DNA of 64,000 bases from JAFDWI01 sp964449375 (lineage in GTDB: Bacteria > Actinomycetota > Acidimicrobiia > Acidimicrobiales > Iamiaceae). Shown here piece after piece: positions 25,473 to 35,670 of this stretch. Made by a program: the position numbers and the translations under genes. Position 1 is the first letter of the stretch. Every line of letters starts with the position of its first letter. The notes beneath the pieces were generated by a model. It searched no databases, was not told the origin of the DNA, and saw only the letters and a list, made by a program, of their open reading frames with translations. The stretch lies in the NCBI GenBank assembly GCA_964449375.1, contig CAYVAS010000001.1, forward strand, positions 1 to 64,000. The letters are read 5' to 3'.

Positions 25473-25948
25473 GCTGGGTCCCCGCCCGGTTCGGCGACGG
25501 TGAAGTACTCGATGTCACCGATCTCGCCGACCGTTTCGGCCCGCCACTTCGGGGTGACCCGGGTGCCCACCGAAACGGTGTCGGGACCGGCCGCGTCGAC
25601 GACGTGCACCATCGAGGTGTCGGCGCCGTCGGGGCGGATCAGCGCCCAGGCGAAGGGGCGGTCGAGGGGGTGCTCGTCACGGGGTTCGGCGACCCAGGCG
25701 CAGGCGGTGACCGTGCCCGCCGGACCCACGATCACCAGCTCGGTGAGGTCGTCGGCGGTGACCGGGTCGTATTCGACGGGCGGCACGATGACCCGCCCGT
25801 CCGCGCCGGTGATCCCGACGAGCATGCGCTCCCGCAGACCGGTGAGGAATGCCCCGATCACCGGCCCGGTGGTGCGCACGAACGGATACTCGATCACCAA
25901 CGGTGCCCGCAGCACGTCGGTGGTCCCTTGGTCCCCTGTGGTCGACAC
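25469..25948 (-). CDS. OB-fold/DUF35-like protein, first gene of the Ltp operon
   Basis: A 159-aa protein with an N-terminal segment typical of OB-fold acyl-CoA proteins (YPFVRTTGPVIGAFLTGLRE). A C-terminal beta-rich part reads FAWALIRPDGADTSMVHVVD. It lacks the zinc-ribbon cysteines of its neighbour. With that neighbour it may represent the two halves of the single larger protein Rv3521 of M. tuberculosis. GTG 25948 is chosen; the longer frame runs antisense into the oxidoreductase gene. A 14-bp palindrome lies 12 bp upstream of the start. Confidence 0.83.
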   Translation of the reverse strand: MSTTGDQGTTDVLRAPLVIEYPFVRTTGPVIGAFLTGLRERMLVGITGADGRVIVPPVEYDPVTADDLTELVIVGPAGTVTACAWVAEPRDEHPLDRPFAWALIRPDGADTSMVHVVDAAGPDTVSVGTRVTPKWRAETVGEIGDIEYFTVAEPGGDPA

Positions 25949-25960
25949 GGCAGACGAAAC

Positions 25961-25974
25961 TAGAACAGATTCTA
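25961..25974. promoter_or_regulatory. KstR-like operator palindrome
   Basis: TAGAACAGATTCTA is a near-perfect inverted repeat (TAGAA-N4-TTCTA). The published KstR motif is TnnAACnnGTTnnA; this site fits with one mismatch in the right half. It lies in the 67-bp spacer between the Ltp3/Ltp4-type operon and the divergent oxidoreductase, so a TetR-family repressor here could control both. The identity of the regulator is inferred. Confidence 0.6.
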
Positions 25975-26015
25975 CTTCCGGTCCACAATCGGGACCGGCC
26001 GGTAGCGTGCGTGGC

Positions 26016-27038
26016 GTGAGTCCGACCAGCGACATCCGGATCGGCGTGCTGGGCGCCGCCCGGATCGCCCCCAAGGCCGTCGTGTGGCCCGCACAAGTCC
26101 TCGACGGCGTGGCGGTCACCGCGGTCGCTGCCCGGGACCGGGCCAAGGCCGAGACCTTCGCCGCGGCACACGGCATCCCCACGGTGCACGACGACTACGA
26201 CGCGATGCTCACCGACCCCGACATCGACGCCGTCTACATCCCGTTGCCAAACGGGCTGCACGGGGTGTGGACGATCCGGGCGATCGAGGCCGGCAAGCAC
26301 GTGCTGTGCGAAAAGCCCTTCACCGCCAACGCGGACGAGGCCCGCCGGGTCGCCGCGGTGGCCAAGGCTTCGGACCGGGTCGTGATGGAGGCGTTCCACT
26401 GGCGCTACCACCCGGCCAACCGGGACCTGCTGGCGTCGGTGGCCGCCGGGGAACTGGGAGAGATCACCCGCATGCGGGCATCGTTCAGCTTTCCGCTGCT
26501 CGACGCCGACGACATCCGTTGGAGCCGCGCGCTGGCCGGAGGGTCGCTCATGGACGTGGGCTGTTACCCGGTGAACATGGTGCGGGCGATCATGGCCGCG
26601 GCCGGCGCGGGTGAACCCGAGGTCGTCGGGGCCAAGGCGGCCTTCACCGGTCGGGGCGTGGACCGGGCGTTCCGGGGACGGCTGCGCTGGGAAGGTGGCG
26701 CCGAGGCGACGATCCGGTGCGGGATGCTCGACGTGTTTCGTCCCCTGGACATTCGCCTGAGCGTCACCGGCACCCTGGGTTCGGTGCACGTCTTCAATCC
26801 GGCCGTGCCCCAGATGTACGGCTGGTCGGTGGAACGCCGCGGCGGGAGACGGCGCGTGCTGCGCGCTGCCCGCACCCCCAGCTACACCTTCCAGATGGAG
26901 GCGTTTCGCGACGCGATCGCCGAAGGCACCCCGTTCCCCTCCGACGTGGACGACGCCGTGGCCAACATGGAGATCGTCGACGAGCTCTACCGGGCCGCCG
27001 GAGTCACCCCGCACTCCCCCACCGTGCTGCCCGCATGA
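26016..27038 (+). CDS. Gfo/Idh/MocA family oxidoreductase
   Basis: A 340-aa NAD(P)-dependent dehydrogenase. GVLGAARIAP is the Rossmann entry and KHVLCEKPFTANADEA holds the family Lys. HWRYHP and MDVGCYPVNM supply the usual catalytic-site residues. Sugars, polyols or related diols are typical substrates; none can be named here. Some family members act on aromatic trans-dihydrodiols, and MEAFHWRYHP resembles those. GTG 26016 is the start, and the stop overlaps the following esterase start (ATGA). The KstR-like palindrome lies about 40 bp upstream. Confidence 0.9.
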   Translation: MSPTSDIRIGVLGAARIAPKAVVWPAQVLDGVAVTAVAARDRAKAETFAAAHGIPTVHDDYDAMLTDPDIDAVYIPLPNGLHGVWTIRAIEAGKHVLCEKPFTANADEARRVAAVAKASDRVVMEAFHWRYHPANRDLLASVAAGELGEITRMRASFSFPLLDADDIRWSRALAGGSLMDVGCYPVNMVRAIMAAAGAGEPEVVGAKAAFTGRGVDRAFRGRLRWEGGAEATIRCGMLDVFRPLDIRLSVTGTLGSVHVFNPAVPQMYGWSVERRGGRRRVLRAARTPSYTFQMEAFRDAIAEGTPFPSDVDDAVANMEIVDELYRAAGVTPHSPTVLPA

Positions 27039-27970
27039 CCGCGCTGGGCGGGTTGGGCGACTCCCGGGGGATCCGGGTGCTCGACCAGCGTTCCTACGGG
27101 GACCGTCTGGTCGAGCTGCGTCTTGGCACCGACGCGTTGCGCGGCCCGGTGGGGACCCGGGTGTTGCTGCCCACGGGCTACGACCCGGAGGGCACCAGCC
27201 GGTACCCGGTGCTGTTGCTGTTGCACGGCGGCCTGGGTGGGTTCCGCAACTGGGTCGACTTCGGCAACGTCGAAGCCGCCACGTCGGGCGCGCCGCTGAT
27301 CGTGGTGATGCCCTCGGGCGGTACCGGCGGGTGGTACCGGGACTGGCACGCGTTCGGCCGGGGCGGGACCCCTCAGTGGGAGCGTTTCCACATCGACCAG
27401 CTCATCGGGTGGGTGGACGATCACTTCGCCACCCGCGCCGAGGCGGCGGGCCGGGCGATCGCGGGGGTGTCCATGGGCGGGTTCGGCGCGCTGAGCTACG
27501 CCGCTCGCCACCCGGAGCTGTTCCGGGCCGCGGTGAGTTTCTCCGGAGCGGTGAACACCCGCTTTCCCCTGGTGCGGGCGCTGATCTGTGTGTCGTCGTG
27601 CGCGCACTTCCGTGCGCCGTTCTCGATCAACCGTCTTCCCGTGGGCGCCGGGCGTGAGGACTGGGCCGCGCACAACCCCTGGGACCTGGCCGAGCAGCTT
27701 CGGGGTCTGCACGTGACGATCACCACGGGCAACGGCCGCCCCACCCGTCTGGCCGCGCCGGGCGACACCCGCCCCAAGGATCTGCAGGAACACCAGGTGC
27801 GGGCAATGTCGTTGTCGTTGCACCGACGCCTGGACGAGCTGGGCATCGACCACACCTTCGTCGACCACGGCGACGTGGGCCACACCTTCGACAACTGGCG
27901 GGTCGCCTTTGCCGAGGAGCTTCCCCGGTTGCTGGCTGCTCTCGGGGCCCCGGCCCCCACGCCGGCCTGA
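27035..27970 (+). CDS. Esterase of the S-formylglutathione hydrolase/antigen 85 type
   Basis: A 311-aa alpha/beta hydrolase. YPVLLLLHGGLGG forms the oxyanion site and GVSMGGFGAL places Ser146 as nucleophile. The C-terminal DVGHTFDNW carries the His. No signal peptide is seen, so it is probably cytosolic, unlike the secreted mycolyltransferases of the same fold. It is coupled to the oxidoreductase by a four-base overlap, so the pair may act on the same compound. Confidence 0.86.
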   Translation: MTALGGLGDSRGIRVLDQRSYGDRLVELRLGTDALRGPVGTRVLLPTGYDPEGTSRYPVLLLLHGGLGGFRNWVDFGNVEAATSGAPLIVVMPSGGTGGWYRDWHAFGRGGTPQWERFHIDQLIGWVDDHFATRAEAAGRAIAGVSMGGFGALSYAARHPELFRAAVSFSGAVNTRFPLVRALICVSSCAHFRAPFSINRLPVGAGREDWAAHNPWDLAEQLRGLHVTITTGNGRPTRLAAPGDTRPKDLQEHQVRAMSLSLHRRLDELGIDHTFVDHGDVGHTFDNWRVAFAEELPRLLAALGAPAPTPA

Positions 27971-28046
27971 CGGGTCCGGGACCGCCCACCGCGGAGGATC
28001 GGCTACCCTTCCGGCGACCATCCAGGCGAGGGAAGGAACTGTCCCG

Positions 28047-28888
28047 ATGACCGATCAGCCGCCGCCACCATCTGGGCCGACGCCTCCCGGCGGCGGCCAG
28101 CAGCCCCCGTGGCCGGGCGGCCAGCAGCCCCCGCCTTCCGGAGCACAGCCGCCACCTCCCGGTGGCTACCAGNNNNNNNNNNNNNNNNNNNNNNNNNNNN
28201 NNNNNNNNNNNNNNNNNNNNNNNNNNNNNNNNNNNNNNNNNNNNNNNNNNNNNNNNNNNNNNNNNNNNNNNNCGGCCAGCAGCCCCCGCCTTCCGGAGCA
28301 CAGCCGCCACCTCCCGGTGGCTACCAGCCCCCACCTGCCGGCGCACAACCACCACCTCCCGGTGGCTACCAGGCTCCCGGGGCCCAGCCGCCGCCGCCCG
28401 GAGGGTGGCAGCAACCGGCGCCCGGCACCTGGCAACAGCCACCCCAGCAGGTCGTGGTCAAGGACAACTCGGGGTGTTGGAAAGCCGTCATCATCGTCCT
28501 GATCGTCCTCGCCGTGATCGCCGCCGGTGTGGTCGGGTGCGTCGCGTTCACGGGCAAGGCGGTGGTCGACTCGATCAACCGCGCCACGGGCGTCGCGGAC
28601 AAGAACCACTACGAGGTCACCGACGTGAACTGCGACGCCGGCGACGGGTTCGGTCTGGAGGCCACCGGCAAGATCACCAACACCTCGGGCGGGTCCCAGG
28701 CGTTCAAGGTGACCGTGCGCTGGGTCGACGACGACGGGGTGCTGATCACCAATGCGGTCGACTACACCGACGAGATCGGCGAGGGCCAGAGCCAGTTCTG
28801 GGAGGCGCGCAGCCTCGATGAACCCCCGGAGGGGGCGTCGCCCACCTGTGAGATCGCGAAGGTCGAGTACACGATCTTCGGCAACTGA
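28047..28888 (+). CDS. Pro/Gln/Gly-repeat membrane protein, interrupted by an assembly gap
   Basis: The N-terminal region is made of repeats such as PPPPGGYQ. One hydrophobic segment follows (VIIVLIVLAVIAAGVVGCVAF) and then a C-terminal domain of about 95 aa with VTVRWVDDDGVLITNAVDY. That part resembles FxLYD-type or other small beta domains exposed outside the cell. A run of 100 N falls in the repeat part. Reading frame is kept if the two contig ends are merged through their shared 55 bp, giving about 228 aa. True repeat number is therefore unknown. ATG 28047 has GGGAAGGAA about 10 bases upstream. Confidence 0.75.
28118..28327 (+). repeat. Identical 55-bp ends flanking a 100-N scaffold gap
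   Basis: Bases 28118-28172 and 28273-28327 are identical over 55 bp; 28173-28272 is all N. The repeat encodes part of the Pro-rich tandem region. Contigs that end in the same 55-mer are what a de Bruijn assembler with k=55 produces, so the gap may be zero, or may hide further repeat units. Confidence 0.9.
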
Positions 28889-28903
28889 CCCCGGTGCTGG
28901 GTC

Positions 28904-28923
28904 GACCCGCGCCGACGCGGGTC
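28904..28923. terminator. Bidirectional hairpin between convergent genes
   Basis: GACCCGCG at 28904-28911 pairs with CGCGGGTC at 28916-28923 around a 4-nt loop (CCGA). It fills the 38-bp gap between the Pro-rich protein gene and the ABC-F gene. Confidence 0.65.
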
Positions 28924-28926
28924 GTG

Positions 28927-30534
<1,608 letters not shown>

Positions 30535-30644
30535 CGCTCCAGGGTGTCAGCAACCCGCCGAGGTCCCCATATTGGACCCATGATCTTTGGGACACTGGCC
30601 AGGGAGCGCCGGCAGTCGAGCGTTCCGGTCTAGCGTCGGCGGCG

Positions 30645-31778
30645 ATGACCCCCGGCCCGCCTTCCGCCCCGGACGCCGACCTGCCACCGCTGCCCTCCCA
30701 GCCCGACGGGGTGGCCTGGCCCACCCGCGACTGGCCCGAGGGCGACCCCGTCGGCGCCGACACCGACCGGTTGGCCGGCCTGCTGGGCAGTGCGTTCGCC
30801 GCCGAACCCCCCGAGGAGCTGGGTCTGACCCGTGCCCTGGTGGTGGTGCAGGCCGGGCGGGTCGTGGTCGAGTCCTACGGGCCGGGGTTCCACTCCGCCT
30901 TCGACGAAGCCGCCGGGCGGCGACCCGAGCCCGACGGGCCCGACACCACGCTGATTTCCTGGTCGATGGCCAAGTCGATGCTGGCCGTGGCCCTGGGCAT
31001 CGCGGCGCGTCACCTCGACCTGGACCTGGACACCCGCGCCCCGGTGCCCGAATGGGACGACCCGGCGGACCCCCGTCACGCGATCACCTGGCGCCACCTG
31101 CTCACGATGACCCCGGGGCTGGCATGGAACGAGGAGTACTCCCCCGACGCCGAATCCGACGTGATCGGCATGCTCTTCGGTGACGGCGCCACCGACATGG
31201 CCGCGCACGCCGCGTCGTTTCCGCTCACCGACCCGCCCGGGACCCGGTTCCGGTACTCCAGTGGGACGACCAACATCCTGGCCCGGGCGCTGCAGCACCG
31301 ACTCGGCCTGGCGGGCGACGCCGAAGGCATGCGGCGGTGGTTGGCCGAGCACCTGTTCGACCCGATCGGGATGGCCACCGCGTCACCCAAGTTCGACGAG
31401 GCCGGCACCTGGGTGGCGTCGTCGTACGTGTACGCCACGGCCCGGGACTTCGCCCGCTTCGGCCTGCTCGCACTGCGCGGCGGCGTCTGGGACGGCGAGC
31501 GGCTCCTCGACACCTCCTGGGTCGACACGCTCCGGCGGCCCATCGGCCTGGCCACCGACCACCCGTACCGCTACGGGGGTCACTGGTGGATACGCGACGA
31601 CGGCCTGGGGTCCTTCGTGGCAAACGGATACGAGGAACAGCGGATCATCTGTGTGCCCCGACGCGACCTGGTGGTGGTCCGGCTGGGCAAGACCCCTCAC
31701 GACCCCACCGACCCCACAGACCGGCCCCGTCCCGTGGACCGTCACCTGGACCGCATCATCGACTGTTTCCCACCCTGA
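30645..31778 (+). CDS. Beta-lactamase-fold serine hydrolase
   Basis: A 377-aa member of the class C beta-lactamase/penicillin-binding-protein-like family. SMAK at 107-110 is the S-x-x-K catalytic motif and YSSGTTN the second (Y-x-S) motif; HWW near residue 310 may stand in for the third. LLTMTPGLAW is typical of the esterase-type members. No signal peptide is evident, so a cytosolic esterase or amidase is more likely than a true beta-lactamase. It is followed after 26 bp by the LLM oxidoreductase gene. Confidence 0.88.
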   Translation: MTPGPPSAPDADLPPLPSQPDGVAWPTRDWPEGDPVGADTDRLAGLLGSAFAAEPPEELGLTRALVVVQAGRVVVESYGPGFHSAFDEAAGRRPEPDGPDTTLISWSMAKSMLAVALGIAARHLDLDLDTRAPVPEWDDPADPRHAITWRHLLTMTPGLAWNEEYSPDAESDVIGMLFGDGATDMAAHAASFPLTDPPGTRFRYSSGTTNILARALQHRLGLAGDAEGMRRWLAEHLFDPIGMATASPKFDEAGTWVASSYVYATARDFARFGLLALRGGVWDGERLLDTSWVDTLRRPIGLATDHPYRYGGHWWIRDDGLGSFVANGYEEQRIICVPRRDLVVVRLGKTPHDPTDPTDRPRPVDRHLDRIIDCFPP

Positions 31779-31804
31779 ACCCAGCACCGACAAGGAGCTC
31801 ACCC

Positions 31805-32713
31805 ATGCGTATCGGAATCTTCCTCGGCGACCTGTCCGGAGACACCTCCCGGGTGGACGCGGCCGTCGCCGAGGCCCGCCGGGTCGCCGACGCCGGGTTC
31901 ACCTCGGTGTGGATGCCCCAGATCTTCGGCCTCGACGCCCTGACGACCCTGGCGGTGATCGGCGCGCAGGTGCCCGAGATCGAACTGGCGACCGGGGTGG
32001 TGCCGGTGTATCCCCGCCACCCCGGGGTGCTGGCCCAACAGGCCCGCACGGTGCAGTCCGCCGCGGGTGGCCGGTTGACCCTGGGAATCGGGCTGTCCCA
32101 CCAGCTCGTGGTCGAGTCGATGTACGGCTATTCGTTCGCACGTCCCGCCTCGTTCATGGACGAGTACCTGCAGGCGCTCGCGCCGCTGCTGCGGGGCGAG
32201 GGCGCCGACGTGGTCACCGAACGCCTCACCACGCGCCTCACGCTCGACATCGCCGACCCCGAACCGCCCGGGCTGGTGGTCGCCGCGCTCGGCGAGCGGA
32301 TGATTTCGCTTGCCGCCGAACACGCCGATGGCACGGTCACCTGGATGACCGGCGAGCAGACCCTGTTGACCCACACGGTGCCCACGATGCGGGCCGCGAC
32401 CTCCGAGTCCAAGCGGGTGGTCGCCGCGCTGCCCGTGGCGGTCACCGACGACGCCGGCGGGGCCCGGGACCGCGCCGCGCAGGTCTTCCAGGTCTACGGT
32501 CAGTTGCCCTCCTACCGGGCGATGCTCGACCGCGAAGGCGCCGAGGGGCCCGCGGACGTGGCCATCGTGGGTTCCGCCGCCGAGGTGACCGACCGGATCC
32601 GTGCCCTGTTCGCCGGCGGGGTGACCGAGTTCGTGGCGGTGCCCTTCCACCGGCCCTCCGCCGCCGCGACCTGGGAGGCCCTTGCTCCCCTGGTCGACGA
32701 AGCCACTCCCTGA
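31805..32713 (+). CDS. LLM-class (F420- or FMN-dependent) oxidoreductase
   Basis: A 302-aa luciferase-like monooxygenase-fold protein. MRIGIFLGD at the N-terminus, GFTSVWMPQ and LTLGIGLSHQ near 100 are family blocks. In actinobacteria most relatives use coenzyme F420, but the cofactor cannot be fixed from the sequence. ATG 31805 has AAGGAG eight bases upstream. It follows the serine hydrolase gene closely and may share its transcript. A short hairpin lies after the stop. Confidence 0.87.
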   Translation: MRIGIFLGDLSGDTSRVDAAVAEARRVADAGFTSVWMPQIFGLDALTTLAVIGAQVPEIELATGVVPVYPRHPGVLAQQARTVQSAAGGRLTLGIGLSHQLVVESMYGYSFARPASFMDEYLQALAPLLRGEGADVVTERLTTRLTLDIADPEPPGLVVAALGERMISLAAEHADGTVTWMTGEQTLLTHTVPTMRAATSESKRVVAALPVAVTDDAGGARDRAAQVFQVYGQLPSYRAMLDREGAEGPADVAIVGSAAEVTDRIRALFAGGVTEFVAVPFHRPSAAATWEALAPLVDEATP

Positions 32714-32738
32714 GACCGACCAGGCCCGTCGATTCACC

Positions 32739-32752
32739 GCGGGCTCGCCCGC
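32739..32752. terminator. Short hairpin between convergent genes
   Basis: GCGGG, CTCG loop, CCCGC in the 61-bp gap between the LLM oxidoreductase and the MFS transporter. The stem is only 5 bp, so support is modest. Confidence 0.35.
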
Positions 32753-32774
32753 CCTTGCGGCCCGAACGGGTCGA

Positions 32775-34052
32775 TCAGGTGTCGGGCACCACCGGGGCGT
32801 GGATGTCTTCGAGCTCGCGGCTGTGGGTGTCGGGGAAGCGCAGCCAGATCACCGCCACCGCCACCAGCGGGCCGATCGCCAGCAGCGAAACCGTGGCCGA
32901 CAGGTTGTGGAGCCCGGCGAGCATCGCACCGCCGAGCGCGAGGCTGGTCGCCTGGCCACCGACGCTGGCCACCGTCGACCACGCCACCGCCTGGCTGCGC
33001 ACCTCGGTGGAGAACAGCTCCGCGGAGTAGGCGCCCAGCACCGGTCCGGCGCCAAGCACGCCCAACAGCATGATGACCATGCACCCGACCAGCACCACCG
33101 GACCTCCCGGGATCCAGAAGAACGCCAGCGCCCCGACCACGCCCAGCACGGTGAGCACACCACCGACCAGTCGCCGGCCGTACCGGTCCGAGGCCGCACC
33201 GGCGAGCACCATGAAGGGGATGCCCGGGATCCCCGCGGCGATCAGCATGAAGCTGGCCGTGGAGGGTTCGACCCCACGCTGGGTCTGGAGAAAGTCGACC
33301 GCGAACGACGACGCCTGCTGCAGCAGGTTCGCCAGTACTCCCACCACGATGACCAGCACGATCCACTTTCGGTGCGGTGGACGGAACAGCACCCGCCAGC
33401 TCCTGGCCAGTCCGCCCGAACGGCGGGCGGCCTCGAAGCGGTCGCTCTCGGGCAGCCACTTGCGCAGCCAGGCCACGATGAGCAGCGGCGGCACCCCCAG
33501 CAGGTACATCCAGCGCCACGACAGGTCCAGGGGGTGGAAGAACGCCCCGAAGGCGATCGCGGCGAAGCCCACCCCGAGGGTGTTCATCATCTGCAACCAG
33601 CCGAATCCGACGCCCCGGGCCCGGGCGGGCAGCGCCTCGGCGGCCATCGCCCACACGATCGCCGCTTCGGCGTTGAGGAACAGCCGGGCGACGAACTGGC
33701 ACGCGGTGAAGACCGCCGCGGTGGGAGCGACCGCGGTCAGTGCCGAGGCCGCCGTGTAGCCGAACACCGAGATGATCAGCAGCTTCTTACGGCCCACCCG
33801 GTCGGCGCGCAACGCGACGGGCACCGCCAACAGCGCGCCCAGATAGAGCGCGGACAGATACCAGCTCGCCGCCGACTGGGACAGGCCGAAGGTGTCACGG
33901 ATCTGGGGCAGCGCCACCAGGATGATGCCCCGGTCGTAGCCGTCGAAGAACAGCGTGGAACCCAGCAGCCACAGCAGCAACCACTCCCGTCGACCCAGCG
34001 CCGCGAACCCGGCACGGATCGCCGCCCAGCCACCGGCCTCGGATGCGTCCAC
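32775..34052 (-). CDS. MFS transporter
   Basis: A 425-aa polytopic protein with about twelve hydrophobic segments in two halves. The loop between helices 2 and 3 reads ADRVGRKKL, the usual MFS motif, and SDRYGRRLVG is its counterpart in the second half. LFFDGYDRGIILVALPQI in helix 1 resembles the aromatic-acid:H+ symporter and sugar-porter branches. The substrate is unknown. GTG 34052 is the likely start, eight bases after the stop of the upstream gene. The open frame extending past it is antisense noise. Confidence 0.88.
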   Translation of the reverse strand: MDASEAGGWAAIRAGFAALGRREWLLLWLLGSTLFFDGYDRGIILVALPQIRDTFGLSQSAASWYLSALYLGALLAVPVALRADRVGRKKLLIISVFGYTAASALTAVAPTAAVFTACQFVARLFLNAEAAIVWAMAAEALPARARGVGFGWLQMMNTLGVGFAAIAFGAFFHPLDLSWRWMYLLGVPPLLIVAWLRKWLPESDRFEAARRSGGLARSWRVLFRPPHRKWIVLVIVVGVLANLLQQASSFAVDFLQTQRGVEPSTASFMLIAAGIPGIPFMVLAGAASDRYGRRLVGGVLTVLGVVGALAFFWIPGGPVVLVGCMVIMLLGVLGAGPVLGAYSAELFSTEVRSQAVAWSTVASVGGQATSLALGGAMLAGLHNLSATVSLLAIGPLVAVAVIWLRFPDTHSRELEDIHAPVVPDT

Positions 34053-34060
34053 CGGTCGGC

Positions 34061-35518
34061 TCAGGGTCTCGGACCGCGGGGAATCGTGGTGGAGGGGTCG
34101 GTGCCCGAGGGGCCGCCGGGGGCGGTGGTCGTGGTCGACCCGGTGTTGCCACCCCCGGGGCTGCACACGTCGAGACGGACCAGTTCCCGTCCGGTCCGGT
34201 CCGGGTCGGCGAGCGAGGTGACCGACCCGTTGCGTTGAGCCGCCCATTCGGTCAACGCCTTGAAGGTGTTGTCGATCGCCGCGTCGCCGGTGGTGACGTC
34301 CAGGCGTGCACAGCTCTGGCCGTCGTCGTTTTCGAAGATCACCAGCGTGTCGCCGCGGTAGCCGTTCATGGCCAGGGCCAGGGTGTCCTCGTCGACGACC
34401 GGCGCCATCATCGCCTCCAGGAAGAACCGGCCGAAGGTGCCCGAGGATTCCACGGTGCCCTCGACCTGGGGTACCGCGACGTCGAGCTGGTCGATCTCGG
34501 CGGCCAGTCGGGCCGGGGCGAGCACCTGCGCGGAACCGTCGGGCGGATCGGCGAAGGTCGCGTCCAAGGGTGCGGAGGACTGGGAGGTGACCAAGTTCGC
34601 GGTGTAGGTCACCCCACCTTCGGCCGGGTAGCGCAGCCAGCTCGCCAGCGCGGAGGGCACCTGGGCGGTGTCGGCGTCGTTGCCGCGCCGCGCCTGCAGC
34701 TCGGCGCGGATCTGGTCCTGGTCGGTGGCCGACTGGGTGTCGGCCCAGGCCGCGGCGACCCGCCATGCGTCGCCGCCGACGAGCGTGGCCAGCCCGAAGG
34801 TGGCATCCCCGTAGGCGCCGGGCGTGGCGATCGCGTCGGTCTCGAAGTGCTGGTCGTCGAGGTGTTCGGTGAGCCCGACCACGAGCACCGCGGACAGGTA
34901 CGGCGTGGCGGGCACGGCGCGGACGTGGACGAGGTTGTGCACGGTGTCGTAGAACACCACGGTCTTGTCGCCGTGGAAGGCGACGAGGGCGTCGGTCATC
35001 TCGGCGTCGTTGGGGTTGAGGCCCAGTAGCTCGAAGGGGGTGTCCAGACGTTGGAGCATTCCGTCGGCGCCGCCCAGGTAGGTGCGCAGTGCCTCGTCGT
35101 AGGTGTCGTCGTCGTCGAGGACGACCGAGGGCGGGGTGACGAATGTGAGCTGACGGTGGTCCTCGACGAAGGGCACCAGCCTCTCGATGAGCTGCACCAG
35201 TTCGGCGTTGGTGATCGGCGGTCCCTCGGGAAGCGTGGTGGTGGTCGTCGACGCGGCCGCGGTGGTGAGGGGAGGCGCCTGGACCTGACGTTCGGGTGGG
35301 TCGATGGTCCGCAGCACCACGTAGGTCAGGATCGCCGCGACGAGCGCGACGCCGATGACCCCCAGGATCATCGCCAGACGCCCCTTGTCGCGTGGCGCCC
35401 CGGGATCCGGGGCAGCGTCAGGCTCCGGAGCTGGCGGCGCGGCCGGTTCCGGCGCCGGCCACTGGTGGGGTGGCCGGGGCGGGAACGGACTGGGATTCGG
35501 AATCCACTGGTCGGTCAC
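34061..35518 (-). CDS. Uncharacterised membrane-anchored extracytoplasmic protein
   Basis: A 485-aa protein. A Pro-rich cytoplasmic tail (about 1-45) is followed by one transmembrane segment (LAMILGVIGVALVAAILTYVVL, about 48-70) and a Thr-rich linker. A soluble domain of about 360 aa then faces outside and ends in a Gly/Ser/Thr/Pro-rich tail. The domain alternates helices and strands and has FGRFFLEAMMAPVVDEDTLA and YDTVHNLVHVRAVPATPYLS. No catalytic motif such as HExxH is present. It is divergent from the sigma-like fusion gene, sharing a 152-bp spacer, and 8 bp upstream of the MFS gene. Confidence 0.78.
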   Translation of the reverse strand: MTDQWIPNPSPFPPRPPHQWPAPEPAAPPAPEPDAAPDPGAPRDKGRLAMILGVIGVALVAAILTYVVLRTIDPPERQVQAPPLTTAAASTTTTTLPEGPPITNAELVQLIERLVPFVEDHRQLTFVTPPSVVLDDDDTYDEALRTYLGGADGMLQRLDTPFELLGLNPNDAEMTDALVAFHGDKTVVFYDTVHNLVHVRAVPATPYLSAVLVVGLTEHLDDQHFETDAIATPGAYGDATFGLATLVGGDAWRVAAAWADTQSATDQDQIRAELQARRGNDADTAQVPSALASWLRYPAEGGVTYTANLVTSQSSAPLDATFADPPDGSAQVLAPARLAAEIDQLDVAVPQVEGTVESSGTFGRFFLEAMMAPVVDEDTLALAMNGYRGDTLVIFENDDGQSCARLDVTTGDAAIDNTFKALTEWAAQRNGSVTSLADPDRTGRELVRLDVCSPGGGNTGSTTTTAPGGPSGTDPSTTIPRGPRP

Positions 35519-35670
35519 GTCGGCGGAAGGTCCCTTCAGGACACGAGTTCGAAGCGGCGGATCACCCGTCTGGTGGGGTTCGGACGGCTGGGATACAGGC
35601 CTTGCGTATCGTCGCTACGGTATCGGCCGATGTGCATCGATCGGGCGTACCACTGCCGGGAGACGCCGAG

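Noticed and set aside
30645..31778. Antibiotic-resistance beta-lactamase
   Set aside because: The S-x-x-K and Y-x-S motifs are present, but there is no export signal and the sequence fits esterase-type family members better.
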